A stretch of 64,000 nucleotides of DNA. Source: an uncultured Bacteroidota bacterium. GTDB lineage: Bacteria; Bacteroidota; Bacteroidia; Chitinophagales; Chitinophagaceae. The stretch lies in contig CAISPO010000007.1 of the NCBI GenBank assembly GCA_903887415.1, forward strand, positions 1 to 64,000. Reading direction: 5' to 3'. The position numbers and the translations under genes were made by a program. Below the pieces are notes generated by a model, which was not told the origin of the DNA, did no database searches, and saw only the letters and a program-made list of their open reading frames with translations. Of this stretch, positions 25,239-34,458 are shown one piece after another; position 1 is the first letter of the stretch; each line of letters opens with the position of its first letter.

Positions 25239-25907
25239 ATGAAAAGTGTAAAAATTGAAGGTAAAAGCAGAAGCGGCCTTGGCAAAAAAGCTACACGCCA
25301 TCTCCGTTCTGAAGATCATGTACCAGGCGTAATATACGGTGGTACGGAAACAGTCCATTTCAGCGCACCTGTTATGGCATTCCGCGGACTTGTTTATACA
25401 CCAGAGTTCCAGATCGCAGAGATCTCTGTTGACGGCAAGAACTACAGGACGATCATGAAAGACATCCAGTTTGATGTAGTTACTGACGAGCTGAACCACA
25501 TCGACTTCCTGGAGCTGGTAGAAGACCGCAAGGTTGTGGCTACCCTGCCCCTGAAATTCCACGGCCAGGCACAAGGCGTGAAAGACGGCGGCCGTCTTGA
25601 GCTGAAAATGAAATCACTCAATGTACGTACGCTTCCAAAACACCTGAAAGAACATATTGAAGTAGATATTACCAACCTTCAACTGCATGGCAACATACGT
25701 GTACAGGAAGTGATAGCTGAAAACATGGAGATCCTTAACTCTCCGCGTATCCCGGTTGCATCGGTAGTTACTACCCGTGCCCTGCGCCAGGAAGAGACTG
25801 CAGCAGCAGCTCCGGCAGCAGGTAAAGCAGCACCGGCGGCGGCAGCACCAGCAGCCGGTAAAGCAGCTCCGGCGGCGGCAGCAGCTAAACCAGCGGCTAA
25901 GAAGTAA
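25239..25907 (+). CDS. rplY: 50S ribosomal protein L25 (general stress protein Ctc type)
   Basis: 222 aa. The N-terminal ~90 residues are the 5S-rRNA-binding L25 domain (RSGLGKKATRHLRSEDHVPG, VIYGGTETVHFSAP, DVVTDELNHIDFLEL). Residues ~95-185 are the TL5/Ctc C-terminal domain (LPLKFHGQAQGVKDGG, LHGNIRVQEVI). The last ~40 residues are an Ala/Pro/Lys repeat (AAPAAGKAAPAAA) that probably forms a basic flexible tail. It binds 5S rRNA in the large subunit. A hairpin-rich leader lies just upstream and a strong terminator just downstream. Confidence 0.92.
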   Translation: MKSVKIEGKSRSGLGKKATRHLRSEDHVPGVIYGGTETVHFSAPVMAFRGLVYTPEFQIAEISVDGKNYRTIMKDIQFDVVTDELNHIDFLELVEDRKVVATLPLKFHGQAQGVKDGGRLELKMKSLNVRTLPKHLKEHIEVDITNLQLHGNIRVQEVIAENMEILNSPRIPVASVVTTRALRQEETAAAAPAAGKAAPAAAAPAAGKAAPAAAAAKPAAKK

Positions 25908-25969
25908 GAATGAAATCTATCAATTAGCAGCAGGGAATAACGGCCCCTTCTGCATAACAAATACACTAA

Positions 25970-26000
25970 TAGAAAATGGCGCCACTGGCGCCATTTTCTA
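25970..26000. terminator. strong terminator after rplY
   Basis: A 13-14 bp stem (AGAAAATGGCGCC, ACT loop, GGCGCCATTTTCT) between convergent genes. It is symmetrical, with T runs on both strands, so it can stop both rplY and the NHL gene. Confidence 0.85.
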
Positions 26001-26061
26001 TTCTTAATTCGGTATCATTATTATTATCGCACCAAGTTACAACTTAAGATTTACGACTAAT

Positions 26062-27411
26062 TTACTCTTTCACGAGTTGCGCTACCGCCTTTTTGTTGCC
26101 GCTTGCATCAGCTACCTGCAGCACATAAACCCCGGTAGCCAGTGATTGAACATTGAATGTCTGCGCACCATCAGCAATTACGTTCCAGGTTTCGCCTATT
26201 TTCCGGCCTAAAAGGTCATATACGGTAACCTGGTCATTCTGTACAAGTCCGTTCAGCGTTACGTGATTAGAAGATGGGTTAGGATACATATTCACGTCGT
26301 TATGAGTGAACACGCTGCTTACGCCCAGACTTACCAGGTAGGCCTCCCGGATACGCTCATTGTCGGCATCAGCTATATAGATATTACCGGAGATGTCAGT
26401 GGCCACGCCAACAGGATCTAACAACTGAGCGCCAAGCGCGTTGCCCAGGTCACCACCAAAACCACCAGCGCCATTGCCCACAACGGTGGTAATCACACCC
26501 GATGCGCTTACCATGCGGATCACATTGTTGTGTGCATCAGCAATATACAGGTTGCCGAAAGTGTCAAGGGCAATACTGGCCGGGTGATTCAGCGTAGCAG
26601 CAGTTGCAAGTCCGTTGTCTCCGCTGTATGCATACGATCCGTTGCCTGCATAAGTGCTGATGCCGCCGGTATCGTCCACTTTACGGATAACATCATTGTT
26701 GTAGTCGGCAATGTAAAGGTTGCCTGCACGGTCCACAGCTACGGCATAAGGAGAATCCAGCTCGGCATTCACAGCCGGAAAGCCATCGCCGGAGTAACCA
26801 AGAGTGTCATTGCCAGCAACAGTAGTGATCATACCTGCTGTATTGATCATGCGCACCACATTGTTGATGGCATCTGCAACATAGATATTACCCAGCGTAT
26901 CAACAGCCAGGCCGCGTGGCGCGCCAAAGGTAGCGTTGCGCGCAAGGCCACCATCACCAGTGTAACTATGCACACCGCTCTGTCCCGCGATCGTGGTGAT
27001 AATACCCAGCGTATTTACTTTGCGTATTACCGAGTACACGCCATCTGCTATGTACATATTGCCGTGCTTATCAAAAGCTATACCCTGTGGATCTACGCCC
27101 GCGCTGGTTGCAAGACCGCCGTCACCGGTATTTAGGCCTGAACCCGTGCCAGCTACCGTAGTTATGATGCCGTTTGCAATATTGATCTTGCGAACCCGGA
27201 TATTGGTAAAATCAACAAAATAAACATTACCCGAAGGATCGAGCGCTACATTTATTGGTGCATCCAGATCAGCGCCGGTAGCAGCAGCGCCATCACCACT
27301 ATACCCCTCGATCCCATTACCTCCGATAGTTTTGATTATCCTTAACTGCCCGTAAGACGGCAGTGACAGCATTAACAGGCCTGAGATCAATAAAGAAAAC
27401 GTACACTTCAT
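26062..27411 (-). CDS. NHL-repeat beta-propeller protein with T9SS sorting domain
   Basis: 449-aa exported protein with a signal peptide (ending LPSYGQ). About six NHL-type blades follow, each with GITTTVAGxG, GDGGLAT, PxGIAxDxxGNxYIAD and IRKV words, ending near residue 350. The C-terminal ~75 residues (VNMYPNPSSNHVTLNG, LLGRKIGETW, GVYVLQVADASG) are a type A type IX sorting domain, so it should be exported across the outer membrane. A binding or scaffold role is inferred from the propeller. It converges with rplY. Confidence 0.9.
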   Translation of the reverse strand: MKCTFSLLISGLLMLSLPSYGQLRIIKTIGGNGIEGYSGDGAAATGADLDAPINVALDPSGNVYFVDFTNIRVRKINIANGIITTVAGTGSGLNTGDGGLATSAGVDPQGIAFDKHGNMYIADGVYSVIRKVNTLGIITTIAGQSGVHSYTGDGGLARNATFGAPRGLAVDTLGNIYVADAINNVVRMINTAGMITTVAGNDTLGYSGDGFPAVNAELDSPYAVAVDRAGNLYIADYNNDVIRKVDDTGGISTYAGNGSYAYSGDNGLATAATLNHPASIALDTFGNLYIADAHNNVIRMVSASGVITTVVGNGAGGFGGDLGNALGAQLLDPVGVATDISGNIYIADADNERIREAYLVSLGVSSVFTHNDVNMYPNPSSNHVTLNGLVQNDQVTVYDLLGRKIGETWNVIADGAQTFNVQSLATGVYVLQVADASGNKKAVAQLVKE

Positions 27412-27467
27412 AGAAAATATTTGGTCAAATATAACATTATTCAGTTAAAAGTTAAAAGCCCGGCAGG

Positions 27468-27535
27468 CGCAAATTCCAAAAATGAAAACCAAACTCCAGA
27501 TGAAGCATTTTAAAATCCAAATTCTAACATCCAAT
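27468..27535. repeat. AT-rich spacer of AAATTCCAAAA words
   Basis: Contains AAATTCCAAAAATG, AAACTCCAGATG, AAAATCCAAATTC and TAACATCCAATT, the same word family as the leader of metK at 9215-9300. Confidence 0.5.
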
Positions 27536-27581
27536 TATCCGTTAGGAGGCCCTACTTAGCCTTCTTTACTAAAAACGGCTG

Positions 27582-28277
27582 CTATTTCAAAGTAACTGCT
27601 ACAGCCGGCCCTAACCGCTCCACCCACAGTGCGTATCCCTTAGGAGAAGGGTGTAAAAAATCACTCGTAAAAAGAGAGGAGTCCAGCGCCCGCTCACGCA
27701 ATATCCCCGATATATCTATGTATTGGCATTTATTGCCGAGGGCCATTTCTTTTATAGCGGTGTTGTAGGCGGCTACGTTGCGTACAATGTATGTCCGGTC
27801 TCTTCCTTTGAAATAAGGCGACTCGCTCCAGTCGGGTATGGAAAGAACAAATACCCGCTCAGTGTGTCCATTGACATATGCAATAGCTTTGGTGAGCAGT
27901 GATCCAAATTGCAGGCGATAGGCAGGGAAGTCGAGGCCACGGAGCTGGTTGTTAGACCCGATCATCAATGTTACAAAGGTAAAGGTGTCGTGGGAGCCCT
28001 TCTTTTGTACCGTATTATACAGGTCGGCCGACGTCCAGCCGGGGTACGCTATAAAAACAGGAGCCCCAACATCAAACCCCTCCTTACCCAGGTAAGCGAC
28101 AAGCTGGCTAGGGTAGTTCTCATCATACTTAACTTTATCGCCGAAAGTGAATGAGTCACCGAGAGCAAGGTACGTTAATTTGTGCGGCACCGGCTTGAAT
28201 ACATAATAAATTGCAAAAGCAATAAACAGCAGAATTATACTTAGCAATACGATATTAAACCTTTTGCTTGAATGCAT
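27582..28277 (-). CDS. membrane-anchored SGNH/GDSL hydrolase
   Basis: 231 aa with an N-terminal hydrophobic segment (residues ~9-28) that anchors or exports the enzyme. SGNH hydrolase motifs follow: GDSFTFG with the catalytic Ser, GSNNQ (block III), and DFLHPSPKG with the catalytic Asp-His. Members cleave acyl esters. Substrate unknown. It lies 10 bases downstream of a paralogous gene at 28288 and is probably in the same transcript. Confidence 0.85.
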   Translation of the reverse strand: MHSSKRFNIVLLSIILLFIAFAIYYVFKPVPHKLTYLALGDSFTFGDKVKYDENYPSQLVAYLGKEGFDVGAPVFIAYPGWTSADLYNTVQKKGSHDTFTFVTLMIGSNNQLRGLDFPAYRLQFGSLLTKAIAYVNGHTERVFVLSIPDWSESPYFKGRDRTYIVRNVAAYNTAIKEMALGNKCQYIDISGILRERALDSSLFTSDFLHPSPKGYALWVERLGPAVAVTLK

Positions 28278-28287
28278 TGTATTACTT

Positions 28288-28893
28288 TTATCCTGCTTTC
28301 AATGTTGCGGCAACAACCCCCGTAAGGCGCTCCGCCCAAACTTCATATTCCTTAGCGGAGGGGTGCAATCCGTCTCCCGCAAGAAAACCTGTGGTCATGG
28401 CATGGTCTCGTGTGCTATCCGTAATATACAGGTACTGGCATTTATGGTCGAGGGTAATTGCTTTACAGGCGGCGTTATACTCATCTATTTCTTTCGCCAC
28501 CTGCTGCCTGTCCCTGCCATCTGCATATGGCGTAGCGCCCCAATCCGGAATGGACAGCACAAATACATTATTTGCAACACCCTTGGCAAACACGATTGCC
28601 TGGTCCAGCAATTGCACGAATTCCTGCCGGTAGTTTTCCACACTCCGGCCACGGTATTGGTTGTTGACACCTATAAGCAATGTTACGAACGAGAAGGTTT
28701 CCCTTATATTATGCTCACGGATGGCAGCGGCAAGCTCATCAGTTGTCCAGCCGGTAGTGGCAATGATCACCGGGTCAGCAACGTCAAAATGCTGCTTGCG
28801 GAGCAACTGCACCGTTTGGTTGGGAAAGTTGTCGTGAATCGGGACTTGCTCACCAATAGTGTAGGAATCGCCGAGCGCTAAGTAGGAGTACAT
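28288..28893 (-). CDS. SGNH/GDSL hydrolase (paralogue of 27582-28277)
   Basis: 201 aa without a membrane segment. Motifs: GDSYTIG (Ser), GVNNQYRG, and DGLHPSAKE (Asp-His). It aligns along its whole length with the neighbouring gene (e.g. SFVTLLIGVNNQ against TFVTLMIGSNNQ, and VFVLSIPDWGATPY against VFVLSIPDWSESPY), so the two arose by tandem duplication. This copy is probably cytoplasmic and the other exported or anchored. Confidence 0.85.
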   Translation of the reverse strand: MYSYLALGDSYTIGEQVPIHDNFPNQTVQLLRKQHFDVADPVIIATTGWTTDELAAAIREHNIRETFSFVTLLIGVNNQYRGRSVENYRQEFVQLLDQAIVFAKGVANNVFVLSIPDWGATPYADGRDRQQVAKEIDEYNAACKAITLDHKCQYLYITDSTRDHAMTTGFLAGDGLHPSAKEYEVWAERLTGVVAATLKAG

Positions 28894-28954
28894 GCTATGT
28901 CAGAGATTAAAAGTAAAAATCAAAAAGCAATCATGATCAACAGCAATTTAAAAA

Positions 28955-29074
28955 TCAGATTTGCCAGCCCCTCATTATCTTTTCAACTTCATCAAGAGAA
29001 ATTCTTTCTTTAAGACGGTTATCTATCTCATCAATAAAGAGTAATGGTTTAAATAGATCATCAATGGTAAAGGT
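28955..29074 (-). pseudogene. C-terminal part of an antitoxin-like gene split by the mobile element
   Basis: The last 40 codons (TFTIDDLFKPLLFIDE..., ending MRGWQI and stop at 28955) of a 54-aa protein whose first 15 codons lie on the far side of the 5.7-kb element at 34773-34817. Joining the two at the 8-bp target duplication gives an unbroken frame (DHSPE then TFTIDD). The protein resembles the intact antitoxin at 35092-35271: same MT-E, P-F-D-L and E-K-W pattern. It was the third cistron of that toxin-antitoxin operon. Confidence 0.85.
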
Positions 29075-29082
29075 CTCAGGCG
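29075..29082. repeat. left target site duplication (CTCAGGCG)
   Basis: Eight bases directly outside the left inverted repeat, repeated exactly at 34773-34780 outside the right one. Confidence 0.9.
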
Positions 29083-29119
29083 GGTAGTCCGTCAGTTTGA
29101 AAGTTAAAGTTTTTTAACA
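29083..29119 (+). repeat. left terminal inverted repeat
   Basis: Starts GGTAGTCCGTCAGTTTGAAA. The first 27 bases are the exact reverse complement of 34746-34772. Ten further bases match with one difference (T against A at the 28th position). Confidence 0.95.
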
Positions 29120-29155
29120 CGGAGGGCGAAGATAAAAAGTCAGTAGTTTTGATGA

Positions 29156-29314
29156 ATGGCAAAAACAACCCGTCCGTATCGACCCAAAGATACAAATCAA
29201 TTAGCAAAATATATCGTTGAACTTTCAACAGGCGAACGAGAAGAAGTTTATGAAGATAAACCTCTATCTACCGTCAAAACTCCGAAAAAGAAAAAAATAC
29301 CGAAGAAGGATTAG
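29156..29314 (+). CDS. 52-aa basic protein at the left end of the element
   Basis: Small ORF from the ATG at 29156. It begins MAKTTRPYRPKDTNQLAKYI, continues VELSTGEREEVYEDKP, and ends in a Lys-rich tail (KTPKKKKIPKKD). The RPKDxNQLAKxIVxxxTGE core resembles, from memory, a widespread family of short basic proteins of unknown function. It lies 37 bases inside the left inverted repeat and its stop codon abuts the end of the convergent restriction-modification gene. A DNA-binding or transposition role is only a guess from charge and position. Confidence 0.6.
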   Translation: MAKTTRPYRPKDTNQLAKYIVELSTGEREEVYEDKPLSTVKTPKKKKIPKKD

Positions 29315-32300
29315 CTACAACGTGTAGGCTAAGTCTATTTCTTGCATTATCCTGTCCGTTTCCACTAATGCGGAAATGATTTTTTGGTAGTGCTTAACAT
29401 CCTCGTAACTCAATTCCTTTTCTTTTCGGTCTTTAAGCCACTTCTGAGCAGGTTGATACCCACCTATATAAATGTCCCATGCCAACTGCGGCACGTTTGC
29501 AAAATATTGGGTTTCGTTTATGTAAACTCTATCCCCCTTATAAATTAGCTTGCTCACAATGTTATCGCCATCAACCGAATATCTCGTAGCGGTCTTCAAT
29601 GTTGGGCTTTCCAATAAATGTACCCGTCTTAACTCGCCTCCCAATTTTACCAATTCCCAAAATACCGTAACGTCTTTAGGATATGGTATGCGAGGAAAAT
29701 CTATCTTCAAAAACTCCTTGTATGTTTTCCTATAAGTTGGGGAATGCAGTACCGCATAGATGTAGTCTAAAAGGTCTATTGGCGCAAAGGTGTTTTTAGC
29801 TGATTCCTTTTCTTCAATAAACGGGATGCCTATCTTTTCGGAAAATTGAACGACTGTTTTTTTGTTTAGATTGGGTATTCTTTTATCGTTACCACTAAGT
29901 TCAATCTCTCCTGAATTTTCCGCGTATAAATACAATGGGAAAATATATCCTCGTTCTTTTGTTCTATTTGATATTCTCGAATCATCGGCAATAAATTTCG
30001 TTATACCGACATGCTCCCAATTATTAATTGCAATTTGTCGGCATGTCATTAACCCTATATTATCGCCCTTAATAAAATGCTGCATAACATCTAATCGCCA
30101 ACGCCAAATTAACTTGTTATCAAAATATGTCCATTGCTCATCAAACGGGCGATAATCAATCTTCGTAAATTTTGTGTCGTCAATTTTGATAGTAGATTTG
30201 TTTTTTAAAATCCATTCAGCATAATTTTTACCGAGTCCAAATTCTTTCTTTAGCCAATCTTCGGTTACATCATTTTCCATGAAGTATTTTAATCTTTCCT
30301 CAAGGACATTTTTGTTTTCAGCTACAATAAAACCATCCCCATAGTTACAATTCCTGTAACACTCTTTATGAAAAGTTCATTAACTGAAAAACCTAATTCA
30401 TATTCACTTTGCCCATTAAAATCTTTAGGAACAAAGAAGTAATTTGGATGACTATATGTCAACTCTTTGAATTGTATATCGGCTATCTTTTTTTCTTCCA
30501 AAAATGAATACTTCATTTCTCTTTTCCCGAATAAATCGCAATGAAATATTTTACCTAACTCCGTGTCTTTTTTTATTCCTGTTTTAATAAAGATATTAAT
30601 TGAAACGCCTTGCATTATATCAAACACATTTTGGTCTACGCTCCCATCTTCCGCAGTTTCGCTTTTCTTAGTATTGCCATGTAAATCAAGTGTATAAATC
30701 TTATCGAAGGCTTTTAGCAAATTCCATCGCATACCCCTGAAAGTAGTGTTATCTAAAAACCCATGCGGATTAATGAAAGCCAATATTCCGCTACCGTTTT
30801 TTTCGATAAAATATTGTCCTAATCTTATGAATTTCACATAGTCGTCATTCAACCAATGTTTCTGCTCGTTGAAATGTTCCCCATTGGTGTATTTATATTC
30901 ATCAATTAGAGCATCTATCCAATTGTTTTTATTGTACGAAATCCCGCTATAAGGAGGATTGCCCATAACTACCATAACAGGTATATCCCTCTTTATATAG
31001 TTAGCCTCGTTAGCTTCCCTACTTAGCATATTCGCAAATAAGTTACCCGTATCTGGGTGATGCTTTTCTAAAGAATTTGTAAGATAAACTCTTAGTCGTT
31101 GTTCATTCTTGGGCTTATATCCCGTTTGGGTAAGCAGCAGGTCTAATTTTAAGTGAGCCATCGCATAGCTTGCCATAAGCAACTCAAACCCATTTATTCT
31201 TGGCAATAAATGCGTTTCGACATAGTTACTCCATGCCCCTCGTTGTTCTTCAAAATTTCTATTTATATGCTTTATTACTTCCGCTAAAAACGTACCAGTA
31301 CCCGTTGCAGGGTCTAATATTTGAACTTTATGAACCGAAACTTTCTGTTCGCTATCTTTAAGTTTTGAGCGTTGGTCTGATGTTGCTTTTGATTTGGCTG
31401 CAATCTTTATTTCTATCTTTTCTGTGTTAGCTAACCCCCCATCAAGGCTAAACTCACCTTTCAGAATATCGTCTACGGCATTTACTATAAATTTCACAAC
31501 CGATTCCGGCGTATACCATACACCTCTGCTTTTCCTAAGCTTCGGGTCATACTCCGACAAGAATGTTTCATAGAAATAAATAATCGGGTCTTTTTGTTGA
31601 TTTGTATTGTCGAAATTTTTAAGCAATGCTTTTACATCTGTTGCTCTAAAAATATCCACTAAGGCATTTACCACCCACGAAATTCTTTTGTCTAAATCAA
31701 TACCCGCGATATGGTCAAACAGGTTCCTTAAAAAAGGGTTCGTTTTGGGGATTAACTCTGCCGCTTCCCTACGTGTAAAAGTTTCCAATGACGGGTCATG
31801 CAATCGAGCAGAAAACATACCGTAAGCGATAGTTTGCGCGTATATGTCAGAAAATTGTTTTGTAGTTAAATCATGTATCAAAATTTGTTGAAAACCCTTT
31901 AATTGGTCATTTAAAGTGCTGTCGCTATCATGCTTAATATCGAATATCAAAGAGTGATAAATCACATCTGCTAATACCCTTGCATTATTAGCCATTAATT
32001 TAGCAAGGCTTTCAGGCGACTTAATTGTTTGACCTGATACTATTGAATAACTCTTGAGAATTGTTTCAAATGAAGTAAAATGTTCAGGCTGCGCAATAAT
32101 CTTATTCCCTACTTTTTCCCCGATAGAATAGGTAGCAACCAACTCCGTGTACTCATAAAATTCAAAATCAAGGTAGTTAGTGATTATCAACTTTGGCAAC
32201 GTCTTATACCTATCAAACTGCTCCTTATAATTCTTGTTACTCAGGTCTGTTGCTAATATTTTCGTTTCAATGTAACAAACAGGAATGTCCCCATTGGTAA

Positions 32301-32469
32301 GAATATAATCAGGCGCACCAATGTCTTGATGCTTAGGCTCATTTATCACGGTTACTTCGGGAATAATACTTTTTATTAGATTTTGAAGATGCCCCCTGTA
32401 ACTATGCTCTGTGGTTCTACCCGTTTTATTATCGTGGTTAATTTCTGATAGATATTCTTGTATGGTCAT
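29315..32469 (-). pseudogene. Type IIG/ISP-like restriction-modification enzyme, frameshifted
   Basis: Read from the ATG at 32469, this is a ~1,051-aa single-chain enzyme interrupted after ~715 residues. N-terminus: a PD-(D/E)XK-like nuclease (GAPDYIL, then VCYIETK; Asp54, Glu68, Lys70). Middle: an N6-adenine methylase with GVWYTPESVVKF (~316), motif I DPATGTGTF (386-394) and motif IV NPPYS (504-508). The C-terminus (DYRPFDEQWTYFDN, FPRIPYPKD, GGYQPAQKWL) looks like the target-recognition region of Type ISP/IIG enzymes, but there is no helicase. A missing base in the four-C run at 30337-30340 (plus strand) causes the frameshift; adding one base continues as MGDGFIVAENKNVLEERLKY. Defence against foreign DNA is inferred. 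Confidence 0.85.
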
Positions 32470-32592
32470 GGGTATTGTTCGTGTGTCAGTAAAAATATAC
32501 AAATAATTACATTCCAGCGATGTAATTATATCCACAAATAAATAGGGCGGGATTGTTAGTCCCGCCCTTAAATCACCCATGCTCTTGTATCG

Positions 32593-32772
32593 CTACGTTA
32601 TAAACAGCTTGAGCGTACCATTGTTGTCCTGAAAGGCAATGTGAACGGTTTTAGCATCCATATTAACATAGGCTCTGCCCGTTTTGTCAATAATTTCTAC
32701 CCGTATTACCGTTGGCAATAATTCAAACTTTGAATACTTGAACGGCTGTTCGTCCTTTGTTTCTTTTTCCAT
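32593..32772 (-). CDS. 59-aa hypothetical protein in the element
   Basis: Small protein from the ATG at 32772, beginning MEKETKDEQPFKYSKFELLP and then a beta-rich run (TVIRVEIIDKTGRAYVNMD, TVHIAFQDNNGTLKLFIT). It lies 11 bases downstream of the 153-aa gene and ~120 bases upstream of the restriction-modification gene, all leftward. Function unknown. The alternating pattern suggests a small beta barrel. Confidence 0.6.
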   Translation of the reverse strand: MEKETKDEQPFKYSKFELLPTVIRVEIIDKTGRAYVNMDAKTVHIAFQDNNGTLKLFIT

Positions 32773-32783
32773 TGTTTTGTGTT

Positions 32784-33245
32784 TTAAAGATGTTCAATTA
32801 GTTTTTGATATTCATCAGGCATAAGAAGCCCTTGCACCCTGAATATTTTCCCGTCCTTCACCCGTGTTCGTAAGAAAATATCTTTCTCGGGAGTTGGTAT
32901 CCAACAGATTTCTATCAGCCGTTTTTCATTCGGGAATATGATGCGCCTATCATGCGGCGGGTGCAATAAAACGGACGGGTACGCAATGCTACCATCGCGT
33001 ATCAACGCCATTTCAGCGGATACTTTTACACCCTCTTTTTTCATCAAGGCGAACGTTTGATACAGATACCCGAGGTAACGCCAATCGTTGCTCAAACCTC
33101 TCGCGGGATAACCGCTTGCATACCTGAAATGAAAGTACGGGTGAACAAGAAACGTGATGGGCTTTACGTCCAACCTGTTTAGTGCTTTTACGTAGGCCGC
33201 TACGACCTTCTTTGCTGTTTCGATTTGTTGTTGTATTGGTGTCAT
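32784..33245 (-). CDS. 153-aa hypothetical protein in the element, possibly NTF2-like
   Basis: Starts MTPIQQQIETAKKVVAAYVK. The N-terminal helix followed by ALNRLDVKPITFLVHPYFHFRY and later strands (AYPSVLLHPP, RLIEICWIPT) resembles a SnoaL/NTF2-like cone-shaped fold. Not recognised as a named family. It is 11 bases downstream of the SF0329 gene and in the same leftward run that leads to the restriction-modification gene. A role alongside the enzyme is possible but unsupported. Confidence 0.55.
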   Translation of the reverse strand: MTPIQQQIETAKKVVAAYVKALNRLDVKPITFLVHPYFHFRYASGYPARGLSNDWRYLGYLYQTFALMKKEGVKVSAEMALIRDGSIAYPSVLLHPPHDRRIIFPNEKRLIEICWIPTPEKDIFLRTRVKDGKIFRVQGLLMPDEYQKLIEHL

Positions 33246-33256
33246 GGCTTTTTGTT

Positions 33257-33763
33257 TTATTCTTGTGGTGTAAATCTTACGTTCATAATAATTTCAACCT
33301 GTGGCGTATCGCTCTTTGCAGCCCATATGTATAACTTTTGCTTGCCCACACGCCTATCCGCAGTCTTGAAAATATCAGTCAGGGATTTAACTACTTCCAT
33401 GTCTGATTGGTTCGTGTATGTTTTTTCAGGATGCCCTTTTCGCCTTGGTGTATGCTTGAATGATTTGAACTCACCTTTGAATTCCTTCTCCAACAGTTCG
33501 GCAACAGGCGTATCAATGTACTCACGCACTAACGCTGATATGCCGTTGCGGTTACACCACTCGCTGCTCATCGGTTCTACCTCGAAGTCTTTTGGAAAGT
33601 CCCAAATAATGTCTTTGCCTATCTTGACATAAAACCTCGGTATGGAACGTGTCGCATAGCCGTTCTTTGGTCGCATCGGATATGCGCTGCAACAAAATTG
33701 CATATCCAATCTCTGGTCAAATAATTTCTCAATCTCCTTTTTTAACTTGCTGAATTTGCTCAT
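33257..33763 (-). CDS. SF0329-like family protein in the element
   Basis: 168-aa cytoplasmic protein. The opening MSKFSKLKKEIEKLFDQRLD and the SIPRFYVKIGKDIIWDFPKD segment resemble what I recall of the SF0329 family, a poorly characterised group found in Bacteroidota and Gammaproteobacteria. The C-terminus is beta-rich (KLYIWAAKSDTPQVEIIMNV). It lies 6 bases downstream of the 99-aa gene and 11 upstream of the 153-aa gene. Function unknown. Confidence 0.6.
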   Translation of the reverse strand: MSKFSKLKKEIEKLFDQRLDMQFCCSAYPMRPKNGYATRSIPRFYVKIGKDIIWDFPKDFEVEPMSSEWCNRNGISALVREYIDTPVAELLEKEFKGEFKSFKHTPRRKGHPEKTYTNQSDMEVVKSLTDIFKTADRRVGKQKLYIWAAKSDTPQVEIIMNVRFTPQE

Positions 33764-33769
33764 GATTTT

Positions 33770-34069
33770 TTAGTGTTTTAATGGTACTCGGTTATTAATA
33801 TTAGTCATTGGTACTCGGTAAAAGTTGAAGTATTGCGTCACGCTACCGCCCTCTTGTTCTATGATATCAATATGCGTTGTCCCTTTTGGTAATGCAGGGA
33901 AAAACAAGGTGAAATGAAGTTGCTCATGCTTGTTCCTGAAAAAATATTTAGCAGGGGCAATCGGTATATTGTGTGCCAAAATCAAACCGAATTTTTCCTC
34001 CGTCCCACATGGTCTGATGAAAATATTCGGCTGTAATTGCACCCACCAACCACGGTTATATTTTATCAC
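33770..34069 (-). CDS. 99-aa hypothetical protein in the element
   Basis: Starts at a GTG (34069); no in-frame ATG is available before an upstream stop. The translation contains KHEQLHFTLFFPALPKGTTH and IDIIEQEGG, a pattern that I recall from exported or stress-related Bacteroidota proteins, here without a signal peptide. It heads a five-gene leftward run ending in the restriction-modification gene, so it may be the first gene of that transcript. Function unknown. Confidence 0.5.
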   Translation of the reverse strand: MIKYNRGWWVQLQPNIFIRPCGTEEKFGLILAHNIPIAPAKYFFRNKHEQLHFTLFFPALPKGTTHIDIIEQEGGSVTQYFNFYRVPMTNINNRVPLKH

Positions 34070-34119
34070 GTTTGGAGTAGTTATGCAGTTTAAGCATTAC
34101 TACAAGATAAAAATATTGT

Positions 34120-34127
34120 TACTTTTG
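34120..34127 (+). promoter_or_regulatory. -7 promoter box TACTTTTG
   Basis: Exact TAnnTTTG match 22 bases upstream of the rightward 100-aa gene; it lies between divergent genes inside the element. Confidence 0.45.
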
Positions 34128-34149
34128 AAAGTAGCCAAAACACGCAAGT

Positions 34150-34452
34150 ATGCCCACGCTTACATACAAAGACGTAGAAGATAGAATACGCGCAATCGTT
34201 CAAAAATCATCTAAATTCAAGATTGGTGAAACAAGCCAAACTAAAGAAGCAAGATTATCTCAGCACTCAACATTTTCTAAAATTGAAGTCGTAGCTACTT
34301 CTAAATACAAGAAACGCATTGATGAATGTGAAGGAGCAATGCTTAAAATATTCAAAGACCACCCAAAATGTTCAAACGAAAAAGAAGGCAGCGCAGGTAA
34401 AATGACTACTACTGACACCTACCTTCTTTATGTAGTGTACAATCCAAAATAA
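34150..34452 (+). CDS. 100-aa hypothetical protein, weakly GIY-YIG-like
   Basis: The only small gene in this half of the element that is read rightward. It begins MPTLTYKDVEDRIRAIVQ and contains FKIGETSQTKEARLSQH, reminiscent of the second motif of GIY-YIG nucleases, but the GIY and YIG tyrosines are not clear. The rest is basic and mixed alpha/beta, ending TYLLYVVYNPK. A nuclease role fits the setting but is weakly supported. A -7 promoter box lies just upstream. Confidence 0.45.
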   Translation: MPTLTYKDVEDRIRAIVQKSSKFKIGETSQTKEARLSQHSTFSKIEVVATSKYKKRIDECEGAMLKIFKDHPKCSNEKEGSAGKMTTTDTYLLYVVYNPK

Positions 34453-34458
34453 ACTCCA

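Noticed and set aside
32470-32580. N-terminal extension of the R-M gene to 32580
   Set aside because: The ATG at 32469 (MTIQEYL) begins the recognisable domain; the extra residues look like noncoding leader.
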